A stretch of DNA of 64,000 nt. Source: Symbiodinium natans. Taxonomy: Eukaryota; Sar; Dinophyceae; Suessiales; Symbiodiniaceae. Each line of letters opens with the position of its first letter. Position 1 is the first letter of the stretch. Shown piece by piece: positions 41,509-52,678 of this stretch. The notes beneath the pieces were generated by a model. That model had not been told where the DNA came from. It worked only from the letters and a program-made list of their open reading frames with translations, and ran no database searches. Where the stretch lies: NCBI GenBank assembly GCA_905221605.1, contig CAJNDS010000272.1:75001-139000 (forward strand), read 5' to 3'. A program made the translations under genes and the position numbers.

Positions 41509-44500
41509 TCAGACGCCTTCCACCGTCAGCGCCGCCAGGGCCTCCTCCCGGGCGCTGCAGCTGCAGCACCCCGGTGAGCTCGTGCGCCCCAGGAAGCTCA
41601 GATAGTTCAGGCAGCGAGTCCGGAACCTTGGAATTTTCGGTGAAAACCAGACTCAAGACCAACCTGGGAACAACAAGGGGGTGGCCCTCGGTGGTTTGAA
41701 AGGGGCTTATGTCGGAACCTAGACTGTAAAAAATGGGAATAAGGGCCTAGACTGGGTCCGAGTATACGGGACTTAATAATAAGAATAGTAAGTTTCTCTT
41801 TTTGTGTGTGGGGGTGGGGGGGGGGGGCTAATTATAGTATTCTGTTTTTCGGGACCAGAAGGGGGTACTATTCCGGTCCCTGTATGTACGCAGCTGGTAA
41901 GAAACTACGATGACCAGCAACACAGCGCACCTTCTCGCATCCATGTTCTCATCAAAACACGGATGAGTTTTTACAATCAACAAATAAGACATAATAGATA
42001 TCATGTACCAGCCACTCAACCCTAAATCACCCCTAAGTCACCCCTTAATCACCCCTCAATCACCCCTAAGTCACCCCCCAAACCACCCCTAAATCACCCC
42101 CCAAAAAAAAGCGGCCTTGATCAAGGCCCCTAACTCTCCAAAGAGGGGGGGCGTGCTGGGCTGGACCCGCCGGCCCGCGAGCTCGGGGAGGGCCTCCACC
42201 TCCAAGGCCAGTGTGGTGGGCCAGCGCAGGAGCCATCGGGCCCAATGCCCCGTGTAGGTCTTGATGCTCACCTCTTGGGAGGGTTTTGGGGTTTAGGGTT
42301 TAGGGTTTGGGGTTTGGGGTTTAGGGTTTCGGGTAGGGTTTCGGGTTTAGGGTTGGGATGTTCTCCCTTATACTCACAGTCCTTAATGCGGATTTAAGTT
42401 TCCCCCCTTTACGAGATTAGAACCCCTATTTGGGGACTGCGTGTAACAGGGAACATCCCAGCTCACCTCACTTAAGGGTGAAGGTCTTGTGAGCTCGGAA
42501 GAATTTCTTACTTAGAACAACTAAAAACGCCAGAGAAAAAACAGAACGAATGTTCAAGCACCGTGTGGTGTTGGGCTTGGACCTCAGACCCGAGCCCCAG
42601 AACCCTGGAGACGGCAGTTGGGGTGTCAGGGTTTGTGTAGGGGTTCAGGGTTCAGGGTTTTGGGCTTTTTGGGGCTTTAGGGTTGTAGGGTATATGGCTT
42701 TAGGCTTTTAGGGCTTTAGGCTAGCAATCATATGGATTACGGCTTAGGGCCAAACTCCGAAACGTCCGGGAAAGCTGCTCTAAACCCTAAACCCTAAACC
42801 CTAAACCCTAAACCCTAGACCCTAAACCCCAAACCCCAAACCCCAAACCCCAAACCCCAAACCCCAAACCCCAAACCCCAAACCCTAAACCCTAAACCCT
42901 AAATGTGGGGTTGGGCGCCTCCAGAACCTCCAGGCGCACGGTCCTCCGCATGGGACCCGGCTCGTGGAGAGTTCGCTCCTCCATGTTCTGCGCAATCCGG
43001 CCTTTTCAGGGGTTTAGGGTTTAGGGTTTAGGGTTTGGGGTTTAGGGTTTAGGGTTTAGGGTTTTTGGTGTTGGGTGTTGGGTTTTGGGTTTTGGGTTTT
43101 GGGTTTTGGGTTTTGGGTTTTGGGTTTTGGGTTTTGGGTTTTGGGAGGATGATACCCCTGAAGGGTTCCTAAAAGTAACCCAACAGTAGCAAAAGGGCAC
43201 AAATTCTTTGGGGGGCTCTACTTCTTGGACCCTCCCAAAATTCTGGGTTGCAGGATCCGAAGCCGCGGTTCAGGGTGTGTATCAGGGGGGGGGGTCTGGG
43301 GCTTGGGGGGCTTAGGGGGTGTGTTATGGCGGCGGCCTTCTCTTGAGCCGTACTGGATGAGGTGAACAGGTGTAGGGGCTGTCTGAGAGCAGAGCCGGCG
43401 CAACGTCAAGGGGACAGCCTCCGCGAACCAGCCGAAGGGGTTTAGGGTTTAGGTTAAGGGTTGAGGGCTTAGGGCTTAGGGTTTAGGGTTTCGGGTTTCG
43501 GGTTGAGGGCTTAGCGTTTAGGGTTTAGGGGTCAGGGGCTGGGCTGTTTGTCGTCGGGTTGAAAGGTTCAAGGGTGTAGGATGGCAAAAGGTGTTCGCAG
43601 GTTTTGACAGGCTGGCAGCAGCCTCAAAGCACACCACTCCCAGCACGGCGCCCCGCACCAGCTCGGCGATGTCTACGTCTGCTTGTGGCCACGACCAGAG
43701 CCCGCAGGCGTGTGCTTGGGAGAAGGCCCAGGTCAGCAAGGACAGGGAAGACAGGAGCAGGGACAGGGCGAAGTTGAGGATGTGCAGGGGGAAGAAGCAG
43801 TAGAGCAGGGAGTCCGAAACATCAGGCCGCAGCTTCGCCCACGTGCACAGGCCGCTCGCATCGAAAGCCATCTGTCCCAGAAGGGCGACGAGCAGTCCGA
43901 GTAGAAGCACGTGCACCCAGCCCAGGCCATACACGACGCAGCTAAACGCTGCAATCTGGGACGCCATCCCCTGCGCCATGGCGAGGAGTCCCCCAGCTGC
44001 TCCTCGGCCAGAGATCACGAGGACGGCCCCCGCCAGCGCGATCAAGATGGCAGCGGGCAGGTTCCGGCAGACCCCAGGGCATGCCTGCTTCGTGCCAAGC
44101 TCACCTCTGGCTCTTTTTTGTTCATGTTGTGCCTTCTGATTAGAAGGCTACCCCCCACCCTTTCGGCTACTCTGACGAGTGAACCCAAATACAGTGCCCA
44201 CCGTGGCTAAAAAGTCAGACACCCTGCCTAGACCTGCGCGAAGATGGGCCGCCAGGCTCCCAGCTCGGGCAATGTCATGCGCCTTCCCTGGCGACAACTC
44301 GTAGTTCGCGCTGATCTGGTGGAGAACATGACTCCCCTCCGGGTGATAGAACATGGCCTTCTCCATGAGGCTCGTAAGCCTGGAAGCCTTGTGGCAAGAA
44401 TCCGCCGTCAGCAAGAAAGCCTCTATCTCGGGCTGCTCGGAGGCACGTTTCAGCAAAGACCCAAAGGCAGAGCCATCTTGTACCACAGCGGCCTCAAACA

Positions 44501-47500
44501 ACTGCATGATCTGGCTATGGCAGTGGTCCTGCCTTAGCTGCTGGTGCGCGCGATCCAAGGTTTATAATAAGCCTTTCTTGTGATCATACTCTGTGGTCTT
44601 AGGGGTGTGGGAGGGGCGTACCACTCTTCCTCCGAGCTTGGGCTTCCCCCGTTATCCCCCCACCATGCCGAGAAATCGAGGCGGCCTCAGCAGCTCTGGC
44701 AGAGCGAGGTCGGGATCTTCCCAGGCTTGGTCCAGGAGCTGCCCATCTTGCTGAAGGGCCGCCTGCAGGGACTTGCAGGCTTCGGAATTGCAGACGGGAG
44801 AAATGAATAAATATAGCAGCGATATACAGAAATACACAGATATGCATATGCGTGCATGAGGGCGAGAGAGAGTGTGTTTGTGTGCGAGTGCTTTAGCTGC
44901 TTTAGCTTGCACGCGTGCCATGTACTCAGGACTCCGGCCTCCAGAATGGAAAGCTTGGCGGAGGGCTTTCGGGCATCGCGGTCGTCAATCTCAGACCAGT
45001 TCACCAGGCCCAAGGCTTGGCTGTTCTGCTGCACCGCCTGCCTTGCCATGTCAGTGTAAAAGTGGTCGTAGATGCAAGCCCGGGCGAAGCGATCGACTTG
45101 ACACTCTGGCCACTTTGACTCCAAGACCTGCTGAGCCAGTCTCAGGTTGAGGCCGTTCTGGGCCACGAGCTTGGGCAGAAAGCTCTGGAAGCTGTGCTCC
45201 AAGTCTTTGCTCCCACAGCTCGCCTTGTTCTCGACCTCCAGCAGCTCCTTGAGGAGGCGCAGGAGGGTGGGGGCCGGCCTCATCAGCAGCTCATCGTAGC
45301 CACAGGACCGGGAGTGGCCCGAAGGGCCCCTGGTAAAGCTCCGCGCCTTCTGCTGCGCCAGGCCCGCGGCGAGGCGCCGCGCTAAGAGGAAGCCCATAAC
45401 CGACAGGGCCACCACCAGGGTGGGCCAGAGGCCCCCGAAGAAGAGGCCCCGGAATGCCAGGAGGGACGTGAGGCCGAGGCCTAGCCAGGCGGCCAGCAGC
45501 CACACGCAGAGGTTCAGCCGACGGAGGGTCTCCAGCTCCTGGCCCCTGCTCTCCCTTCGCTGGCTCGGCTCCATGCTGAGCTCGACTTCATCCAGCAGGG
45601 ATTCCTAGTTATCATGAGTGGGATAATATTGAAAATCTAAATTTCTATTTCTTAATGGGTTTAAGTACCCTTAAAGATGTAATGTGGTACCCAACTATGA
45701 CAAAGATTCCGGGAAGGTCTCCTCCAGCACACCCTCCCGGCAGAAGAGCTTGAAGATCTCCTCCTGCCACCAGTTGGCTTCCAAGACCCCCCATCCAGCC
45801 AGCGCCAGACTTCGCTCCAGCACTTGCTGAATGGCTGGGGGATGCTGTTCCACCGCAATCTTGGCCAAGTCCCACCACGCCTGGTCGATCTTCTCCGCGC
45901 AGACGTACTCGAAGGACCCTCCGAATTGTTTCACCAACATCTTCCTTCCCGAATCCGTGGAAGGCCCACGCAGGAAAGAGCTGCAAAGCCTTTCGCTTTG
46001 CTGCGTGCAGCGGTTGAGGCCCTGTCGCACGCTGCGCCTCATGAGCAAGTGGCGTCCCAGGCACGACGCCACGAAGCTCAGCATGACCGCGCAGAACCAC
46101 CAAGAGGAGCCCCCCTCGTTCCCGCAGAACTGCGGGCTGCAGGTGCTGTCAATCTTTACGGCCAGCTGCGCATGTGCGGGCTGCAGGTGAACGGTGCTCC
46201 GCGGCGTCCTCTGCGAAACCGCCCGGAAGTCCGAGGAACACACCTGGATCCCAGGGTAGCGGTAGAGGTAGGCCTCTGCAGCACCCGAACCCCCGAAGAA
46301 GGGCAGCCCGGGCGCACCAGCGAGGAGGTGCGCAGAAACCGCCCCCTGCGGCTGGAAGCCCAAGTCCAGGGTCTGCGGCTTCCTCTCCAGGAACTCCTGG
46401 CAAACCCAGGAGAGCCACCCAGTGACACCCTACAAATGCTGCAAGCATGAAACCCCCCTACCCGAAACCCCAGAAAGTAGCAAACCCTAAACCCTAAACC
46501 CTAAACCCTAAACCCTAAACCCTAAACCCTAAACCCTAAACCCTATACCCTATACCCTATACCCTATACCCTATACCCTGCACCCGCCCTCTTTCAGACC
46601 GGGCCTGGTCTTCGAAGGTCGGGAGCCCCTGTGTACTCCGCGAGGCCAGCTCATGGCACTCCCCTGGCGTCCTGGGCTGGGTACCTTCGTCCGCGTACCT
46701 TCGAGGGTCTATAGGGTTTGGGGGTTTAGGGGATTTAGGGTTTAGGGTTGAGGGTATTTAGGGTTTAGGGCTTCGGGTTTAGGGTTTGGGGTTTATAGGG
46801 TTTAGAGGGTTCATAACGCTTAGGGCTTAGGGGTTTAGGGTTTTCGGGGTGGCTCCCTGGGCTTGCAGAAGGCAAAGACAAGACGGACCGCGAAGACGAA
46901 GCCTTCAAAGAAAGCGCTTGCGGCCCGGGTTGCAGGGTGCACCGGTGCTCCTGGAAGGTGAAAGCCGCGCAGCGGGTCATGGCCAGGCAAAGAAGCAGGC
47001 AGTGGTCCAGCGATGTGGAGGCTTTCTCCTGGATCCTCGTGGTGCACCTGAGGGATGGGGAGACGATTTTGGTGCGGACCTGCATCATCTCGCTCTCATC
47101 CTTCCAGCAGCTCCCGCCCATGTGAGTTGGGGCGACAGTACAGAGCCACTGGAGCAGCCCACAGGGCACGGGACCCACCGTGACGGGCACCAGAAGGTGG
47201 CTGCTTACGCCCGAACACCGGAAAGAAAGCACGAGGTGCAGATCGCTTGACACATTACGGCCTGCTTTGTTGCCTTGGCCGGGTGGGCCTTTTTCCGACG
47301 CAAATGCAAACGAAACAGCGGACAAGGGACAGGACCGGTTTGCTCGCTCAAGCGTTGGCATCAGGCTTGCTTTGGGCAACACCTCTGCCCCCACTTGGAC
47401 CCCATCCATCTCTGCGAAGCTCGTCGACATCAACCGGGGATGAAGCTGCTGCGTCACGCACTCTGCATCGCCTGGACTGCCACAGAGCCCGGTGAGCTGC

Positions 47501-47637
47501 AGCGCCTCCTTGTGATCGCAATCTCGGCAGGGGAGCCTCTGACTTTGCAATACTCGCTCCGCAAGGTGCCAAGGCCACAGCAGCAGGAGCAAGAGCACCG
47601 CAAGGAGAGACAGCGAGGTGCATCGAGACTCCTCCAT
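41509..47637 (-). CDS. Multi-exon secreted or multipass membrane protein gene
   Basis: The start ATG at 47637 gives MEESRCTSLSLLAVLLLLLL, a signal peptide or anchor. Coding stretches follow on the minus strand: 47637-46860, with a PAN/apple-like Cys pattern (DHCLLLCLAMTRCAAFTFQE, HRCTL); 46680-46585 (RTPGECHELASRSTQGLPTF); 46445-45710; 45604-44900, with two membrane helices (LCVWLLAAWLGLGLTSLLAF); 44810-44650; 44555-44210; 44115-43600, with several helices (VHVLLLGLLVALLGQMAF); 43432-43322; 43008-42905; 42271-42089; and 41626-41509, ending LAALTVEGV and TGA. The 45605-45709 intron is an introner and joins in frame (FPESLLDEVELS). Other joins are not fixed base by base, and two neighbouring genes are possible. 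Several introns consist of telomere-like arrays. Confidence 0.6.
42354..42460. mobile_element. MITE with TGGGATGTTC inverted ends
   Basis: TGGGATGTTC (42354-42363) is mirrored by GAACATCCCA (42451-42460). The interior is A/T-rich and non-coding. The left end abuts TTTAGGGT, exactly as at 35722 and 60235. It lies in the intron between the 42905 and 42271 exons of the minus-strand gene. Confidence 0.6.
42780..42903. repeat. CCCTAAA / CCCCAAA array
   Basis: CCCTAAA at both edges with nine CCCCAAA units in the middle. Intronic if the minus-strand gene model is right. Confidence 0.95.
43010..43146. repeat. TTTAGGG to TTTTGGG array
   Basis: TTTAGGG followed by nine uniform TTTTGGG units. Confidence 0.95.
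45605..45709 (-). mobile_element. Introner element (intron)
   Basis: On the minus strand: GAATCTTTGTCATAG...AACTAG. GGAATC flanks both ends, and removal restores FPESLLDEVELS. The core GGGTACC...TTACATC...GGGTACTTAAACCC is shared with the two other copies. Confidence 0.8.
46482..46582. repeat. CCCTAAA to CCCTATA array
   Basis: Nine CCCTAAA units followed by about six CCCTATA units. Confidence 0.95.
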
Positions 47638-47747
47638 GATCGGACCCTACATGACCACGTCTCCTGCGAGGGCCCCTCTATGCTGGAGCCGAAAGAGCCG
47701 AAGTGAGGCAGCATGACTTGGGTAGCTCGGGAGCACACGGCTCCAAG

Positions 47748-47838
47748 GCCCTAAACCCTAAACCCTAAACCCTAAACCCCAAACCCTAAACCCCAAACCC
47801 CAAACCCCAAACCCCAAACCCTAAACCCTAAACCCCTT
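47748..47838. repeat. CCCTAAA / CCCCAAA array
   Basis: Thirteen units upstream (in gene sense) of the minus-strand gene's start codon. Confidence 0.95.
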
Positions 47839-48071
47839 CCCCCCCACAATCTCGTGCTCAGCGGCATCTTCTTACACACCCGGAGGTGCATGAAGCGCTG
47901 GAAGAAGTAGAAGAAGAAGGCCCAGACGCCTTAGCTGCCGAAGCCGCGGCCATCGCCGGTTCCCCCTAAACCCTAAACCCTAAACCCTAAACCCTAAACC
48001 CTAAACCCGAAACCCTAAACCCTAAACCGTGAGTTCCGGAGCACCTAGAGTCCAGAACCCCCTGGTTCTCA

Positions 48072-48310
48072 GGTCTCAAAGAAAGTAGGGAGCCCATCCG
48101 GGGTCGACTCTGCGGGGTTTAGGGTTTAGGGTGTTTAGGGTTTAGGGTTTAGGGTTTAGGGTTTCGGGTTTAGGGTTTAGGGTTTAGGGTTTGGGGTTTA
48201 GGGTTTGGGGTTTGGGGTTTGGGGTTTGGGGTTTAGTTTTGATAGACAGGGTGCAAAGGTAGGCCTGCGTCCACCACATGGAAGGGGACAGAATGAAGAG
48301 CGTGAGGCAG
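48072..48310 (-). CDS. Membrane-protein exon plus a truncated copy of a duplicated exon
   Basis: At 48310-48236 the minus strand reads GCCLTLFILSPSMWWTQAYL, a membrane segment. At 48115-48072 it reads ESTPDGLPTFFET followed by TGA. This second piece, the array between and the end of the first are duplicated at 57104-57271, where the same exon runs on as FFETLQAILWLVLRR. The stop here makes this either a terminal exon or a broken copy. Confidence 0.45.
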
Positions 48311-49020
48311 CAACCTCGGGGGGACGGTCCAGAGTCGAGCCGGGCAGGGTCTAGGGCTTTTACGGTTATTAGGGTTATTAGGGTTATTAGGTTATTAGGG
48401 TTATTAGTGGTATTTGGGTCTAGGGTTTAGGGTTCGAAGGACCGAAAACAGTCGCCGCCCTGGGGCGTCTCCAAACTCAAGAGTTGAGACCCCTTGGCCA
48501 GCCTAGAACCTCGAATCTTAGAAGGGCCTGGTTTCGGGCTTAAGGCAGCCTTAAGGGTTGAGGCATAGTGGGAACCAGTCAAAGAGGCGATGCGAATCCC
48601 TAAGCTCCTGCTCGTCTGCTCGTTCGTAGCTGCCGGCCAACGATGACGCTAATGGCTGGCTAATATGAACACTTGCACCCTTGCACCCCTCGAAGCCCTC
48701 GAAGCCCTCGAAGCCCTCGAACCCCTCGAGCCCAGCAGAACAAACCCTAAACCCTAAACCCTAAACCCTAAACCCTAAACCCTAAACCCTAAACCCAAGG
48801 CCCCAAATCCATACATCCAGAGACCTGAAGCCCGATGCAGTGCAACCTGGCGTCAGCATGGCAGCGTCACGTGGCCCTGGTAGTCCCAGGCAAGGCCTCC
48901 AGGGAAAGGTCTTAGAGGGCACACTTCACCCTGCAACATAGCTCTCCGAATGCTATGGCCCCTAAACCCTCAACCCTAAACCCTAAACCCTAAACCCTAA
49001 GGGTCAGCCATCGGGCCCCT

Positions 49021-49275
49021 TCAGTGCTGCACGGAAGTCTGTGCCCCTCCCAGGATACTCTCCACGCGCCCTTCGACTGCCCTTTCCTGGTTCATGGTTG
49101 GGATATGATCAAGATTTAGATTTATATTCCTTATTGGGTTTAAGTACCCCTAACGATGTAAAATGGTACCCAACTGTGACAAAGTTTCCACGTAGTTCCC
49201 CAATCTACCCGGTGTCACGAGTATCTCCAGGTCTCCCGCTCCAGATTTAAGTTGAATGCCCGTTGACTTTGACAT
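49021..49275 (-). CDS. Small two-exon reading frame with an introner
   Basis: Exon 1 (49189-49275) starts ATG and reads MSKSTGIQLKSGAGDLEILV, then TPGRLGNYV. Exon 2 (49021-49086) reads ERAVEGRVESILGGAQTSVQ, then H and TGA. 87 plus 66 nt join in phase 0, giving 50 residues. The 102-bp intron is the third introner copy. The protein may be a whole small gene or the end of a larger one. The region upstream of the ATG is closed by an in-frame stop. No family recognised. Confidence 0.5.
49087..49188 (-). mobile_element. Introner element (intron)
   Basis: On the minus strand: GAAACTTTGTCACAG...GAACCAG, with GGAAA at both ends. Clearly related along its length to 19308-19409 and 45605-45709, but with several substitutions. 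Confidence 0.75.
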
Positions 49276-49726
49276 AAGGATGCCCCAAAAGAGGAGCCCC
49301 TAATCTTCGGAATCCCGCCCCGCACGGATTAAACCCTAAACCCCAAACCCCAAACCCTAAACCCTAAACCCTAAACCCTAAACCCCCAACCCTAAACCCT
49401 AAACCCTAAACCCTAAACCCTGAACCCTGAACCTAAACCCTAAACCCTAAACCCTAGACCCTAAACCCTAAACCCTAAACCCTATAAACCTTAATCCATC
49501 AGATCATGCTCCGCGCCTATGGGAAGCGGCTCCAGGAACCTCTCTGCCTCACGCCCGCTCTTTCCTGCACCAGGGTTTAGGGTTTAGGGGTTTAGGGTTT
49601 AGGGGTTTAGGGTTTAGGGGTTTAGGGTTTAGGGTTTAGGGTGTAATTAGGGTTTAGGGTTTAGGGTGCAGGTTTAGGGCTTGCCAGGGTCTTACACGGT
49701 TTCGAACCTATTTCATAGATATCCGC

Positions 49727-49785
49727 CGGTCATGTTCGGCACCAGGACACAGCATGTCATGTTCGGCACCAGGACACAGCATGTC
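49727..49785. repeat. 27-bp tandem duplication
   Basis: CATGTTCGGCACCAGGACAC occurs at 49731 and 49758 within a perfect 27-bp period. Confidence 0.9.
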
Positions 49786-50114
49786 TTGACGTGGTGGACC
49801 AAATCCGGTTAAAATGCTACTTCAAGTTACGGCACGCCTGGGCAACCCCCACCGCTAGAAAAGAACAGCTTGAGGTGCTGGCACTTGTGCCGGCAATGCA
49901 CCCCCAAACCCTAAACCCTAAACCCTAAACCCTAAACCCCAAACCCCAAACCCCAAACCCTAAACCCTAAACCCTAAACGACCCTAAGTTCCTGCTCGGA
50001 AGAAGAACAGAAACTTCCCCCCCCCCCCCCCCCCCCCCAAAGCAGACCCTAGACCCTAAACCCTAAACCCTGGACCCTAAACCCTAAACCCTACACCCTA
50101 AACCGTCTCAGAGC

Positions 50115-50161
50115 CTTGTCCAAAGAGCAGCAACAGGGCCGACTCTCGGAAGTAAGGAATC
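50115..50161 (-). CDS. 47-nt minus-strand exon, membrane segment
   Basis: CTTCAG|GATTCC opens IPYFRESALLLLFGQ, which ends AAG|GCTCTGAG, a GC donor. C-strand repeats lie to the left and a TTTAGGG array to the right. Confidence 0.5.
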
Positions 50162-50185
50162 CTGAAGAGCGGCTCTGAGAAGGTT

Positions 50186-50325
50186 TAGAGTTTAGGGTTT
50201 AGGGTTTAGGGTTTAGGGTTTAGGGTTTAGGGTTTAGGGTTTAGGGTTTAGGGTTTAGGGTTTAGGGTTTAGGGTTTAGGGTTTAGGGTTTAGGGTTTAG
50301 GGTTTAGGGTTTAGGGCTTGGGGTC
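50186..50325. repeat. TTTAGGG array (G-strand on plus)
   Basis: About 18 near-perfect units. Confidence 0.95.
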
Positions 50326-50689
50326 GAGGGTGTTGGGGTTCTTTGGTTTTATTAGGTTTGGGTAGGGGCAGACCACTGAAAGAACGTGGAATGCCTCGGT
50401 GGTCAAAGGCGCACGACAGGGGGGGCTTCCAGTGACTGCGGTGCCTTGCAACATCTCACACCACGGGCCAAGTGCTCCCTGAGACCACGCGGGTTAGGCG
50501 TCTACATGTGGTCCCTTCCAGCGGATCATGGCGGAACATGCCGCCTTGGGGCCTCCTGCTTGGCGCACCCGGGTTTCGGGGTTTTAGGGATTTAGGGTTC
50601 TAGGGTTTCAGGGTTTCAGGGTTTTAGGGACTAAGGGATTTAGGGTTTTAGGGATTTAGGGCTTTAGGGTTTTCGGGTTCGGGGCCAGG

Positions 50690-50777
50690 AGCGCAGGCCC
50701 GGGCGCAGGAAGTTGTTCAGCGGGCTCAGCAAGCAGGGCGTGAAGAGCACGCCGGGCACCAGCACTTGGAAGACTCC
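50690..50777 (-). CDS. Minus-strand exon, hydrophobic
   Basis: After AATCAAG the frame reads VFQVLVPGVLFTPCLLSPLN, then NFLRPGLRSWP. Likely part of a multipass membrane protein. The right border is a CCCTAAA array, the left a TTTAGGG-type array. Confidence 0.5.
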
Positions 50778-51375
50778 TTGATTCTGCCCTAAACCCTAAC
50801 CTTAAACCCTAAACCCTAAACCCTAAACTTGAGGTTCACCGACCTTCGTGGACTCGGCTTTTGCGACTCAAGCTCAAGAATTGCTGTAGCTACTTTACAT
50901 AGGGGCCTTAATAACTAGAGTGGATTTTGGGGGGTTATTGTAGTAGATTCATCAAGGGATCATGAGGGAATACTATTAGTCATTAGTCCGCCGAAGGCAG
51001 GACTGATCTCGAGCTCCGCCTGCACTGTTACTTAGCTGGGTTTAGGGTTTAGGGTTTAGGGTTTAGGGTTTAGGGTTATAGGGTTTAGGGTTATAGGGTT
51101 TCGGGTTACACCTACGCAGAACCGAAAAGCGAAGGCTCCGAAGTGTGGCTGGGCCGAGCGCCGACCTTCAAAGGACAACCACCCATGCTTCCTTGCTGCC
51201 AAGGGCTCGGAAACCGAAGTCGATCTCCTTCCTCACAGCAAAGAAATGTAGCCACAGCTCCCACCCTTCCCACCCTAAGACACCTAAGCCCTGAACACTC
51301 AACTTCAACCCCTTCCCAACAAGAACAAAAGGTGTTCCTTTTTCTGGGTGAGCTTACGATACACCCCCCAAGCCC

Positions 51376-52122
51376 TCAATGATTTGCGCCCCAGGAGATG
51401 TCACGAAACGGCTCCTGCCTGAGGTCTCGCAGTGTCGTCACAGGGCCTCCAGTGTCCAGTAGGAAGCCTTTGACTCTCTCGAACCAGCTGCTCGTGTGAT
51501 GTTGCCACAGGTCCTGCACGCGGGTCCAGTCGGTGGCATTCTGAAGCTCTCGGCACTCCACACCCCCCACTGCAAATTCCCTAGCAATCCTGCGTGTAGT
51601 ACCAGGTAAGGTAGACGTTGAAGGCCGACGCCGCAACCTTGTGCCATGGCCCCAGCCAGTAAACGCAGCAAGCAAAGAGCCTACATATGCCTGCAGGGGG
51701 TAGACATGAATGAACTCAAGCTCAAGCGCGAACGCGACTTGCTCCCAAAGCAACGCAGAAGATGGTGAAAGTGATCACGATGAACAGATTCTCATCTTCA
51801 ATCGTCTGGAAGCCCGCGATGTTCACGCAAGTCCCTGCCATCGGGTGTTCGGGGAAATGAACCTGCTTGTGTCAACGACCGCCTTGCCAACTAACCTCAA
51901 AGGTCCCGATTCCGCCCTGGGGCAGCTGCAAGAGCAGGGATTTAGGGGTTTAGGGTTTAAAGGTTTCGGGCAGGTACTAACGAATGTAAGCCCCTGAGGC
52001 CATCCATGCCAGAAACTAACCGACTGGGGCTTGGCCCTGACAACCCGTGGGCGAGCGGACCCGCCTATCATCATGCACATGGCCCACCACGTCAGTCCGA
52101 TCCTGGGATTTTCGTGGAGCAC
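51376..52122 (-). CDS. Minus-strand exons of a multipass membrane protein
   Basis: A 125-residue frame (51753-51376) contains AYVGSLLAAFTGWGHGTRLR, then VGGVECRELQNATDWTRVQD and LWQHHTSSWFERVKGFLLDT. Upstream in another frame lie GFQTIEDENLFIVITFTIFC (about 51815-51756) and GLTWWAMCMMIGGSARPRVV (about 52110-52050). A CCCCTGCAG acceptor precedes AYVGS. The frame changes fit introns; one contains short TTTAGGG-like repeats (51940-51965). Family not recognised, though helices alternating with polar loops suggest a channel or transporter. Confidence 0.55.
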
Positions 52123-52144
52123 CCGACAAGCCCTAAAACGGAAA

Positions 52145-52275
52145 GGCCCTAAACCCTAAACCCCTAAACCCCTAAACTCCTAAACCCCTGAACCCCTAAA
52201 CCCCTAAACCCCTAAACCCCTAAACCCCTAAACCCCTAAACCCCTAAACCCCTAAACCCCTAAACCCTAAACGAG
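52145..52275. repeat. CCCCTAAA octamer array
   Basis: Fourteen or so CCCCTAAA units. Confidence 0.9.
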
Positions 52276-52454
52276 CCTCAAGCCCTGGACGTCCCCCCAA
52301 GCCTCCTACCTTCCCCGAGGAACAAAGAAAGCCGATGAGCAACCCCTACTTAGAACTGAACGTCCCACAGAAAGCCCCCAAAACCCTAAACCCGAAACCC
52401 TACTGGAAGACAAAACCCTAAAACCCGAAACACCAAATACTACAAAAAACACAA

Positions 52455-52602
52455 CCCCCCCCCCCCCAACAAAACAAAAACAAAAACAAAACACAAACAA
52501 ACCAAAAACCAAAACAAAAAACAAAACAAAAACAAAAACAAAACACAAACAAAACGCAAACAAAATACAAACAAAACAAAAACAAAACAAAAACAAAAAC
52601 AA
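52455..52602. repeat. CAAAA / CAAAAA low-complexity tract
   Basis: About 140 bp of C(A)3-5 units. It produces an artificial Phe/Val/Leu-rich frame on the minus strand that should not be read as a membrane protein. Confidence 0.9.
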
Positions 52603-52678
52603 AGCTGGGCCCAGCCGCAGGAACCCGAGGAGGCCCATCATGAAGCCTTGAGGGAACTTGCCGGCCTCCCGCTGTTTC
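52603..52678 (-). CDS. Possible minus-strand exon
   Basis: The frame reads EAGKFPQGFMMGLLGFLRLG, then PAL, before the CAAAA tract. Hydrophobic. Confidence 0.35.

Noticed and set aside
52306-52641. Minus-strand Phe/Val-rich 'membrane protein'
   Set aside because: Most of it is the CAAAA tract read in reverse; only the first ~20 residues are unique sequence.
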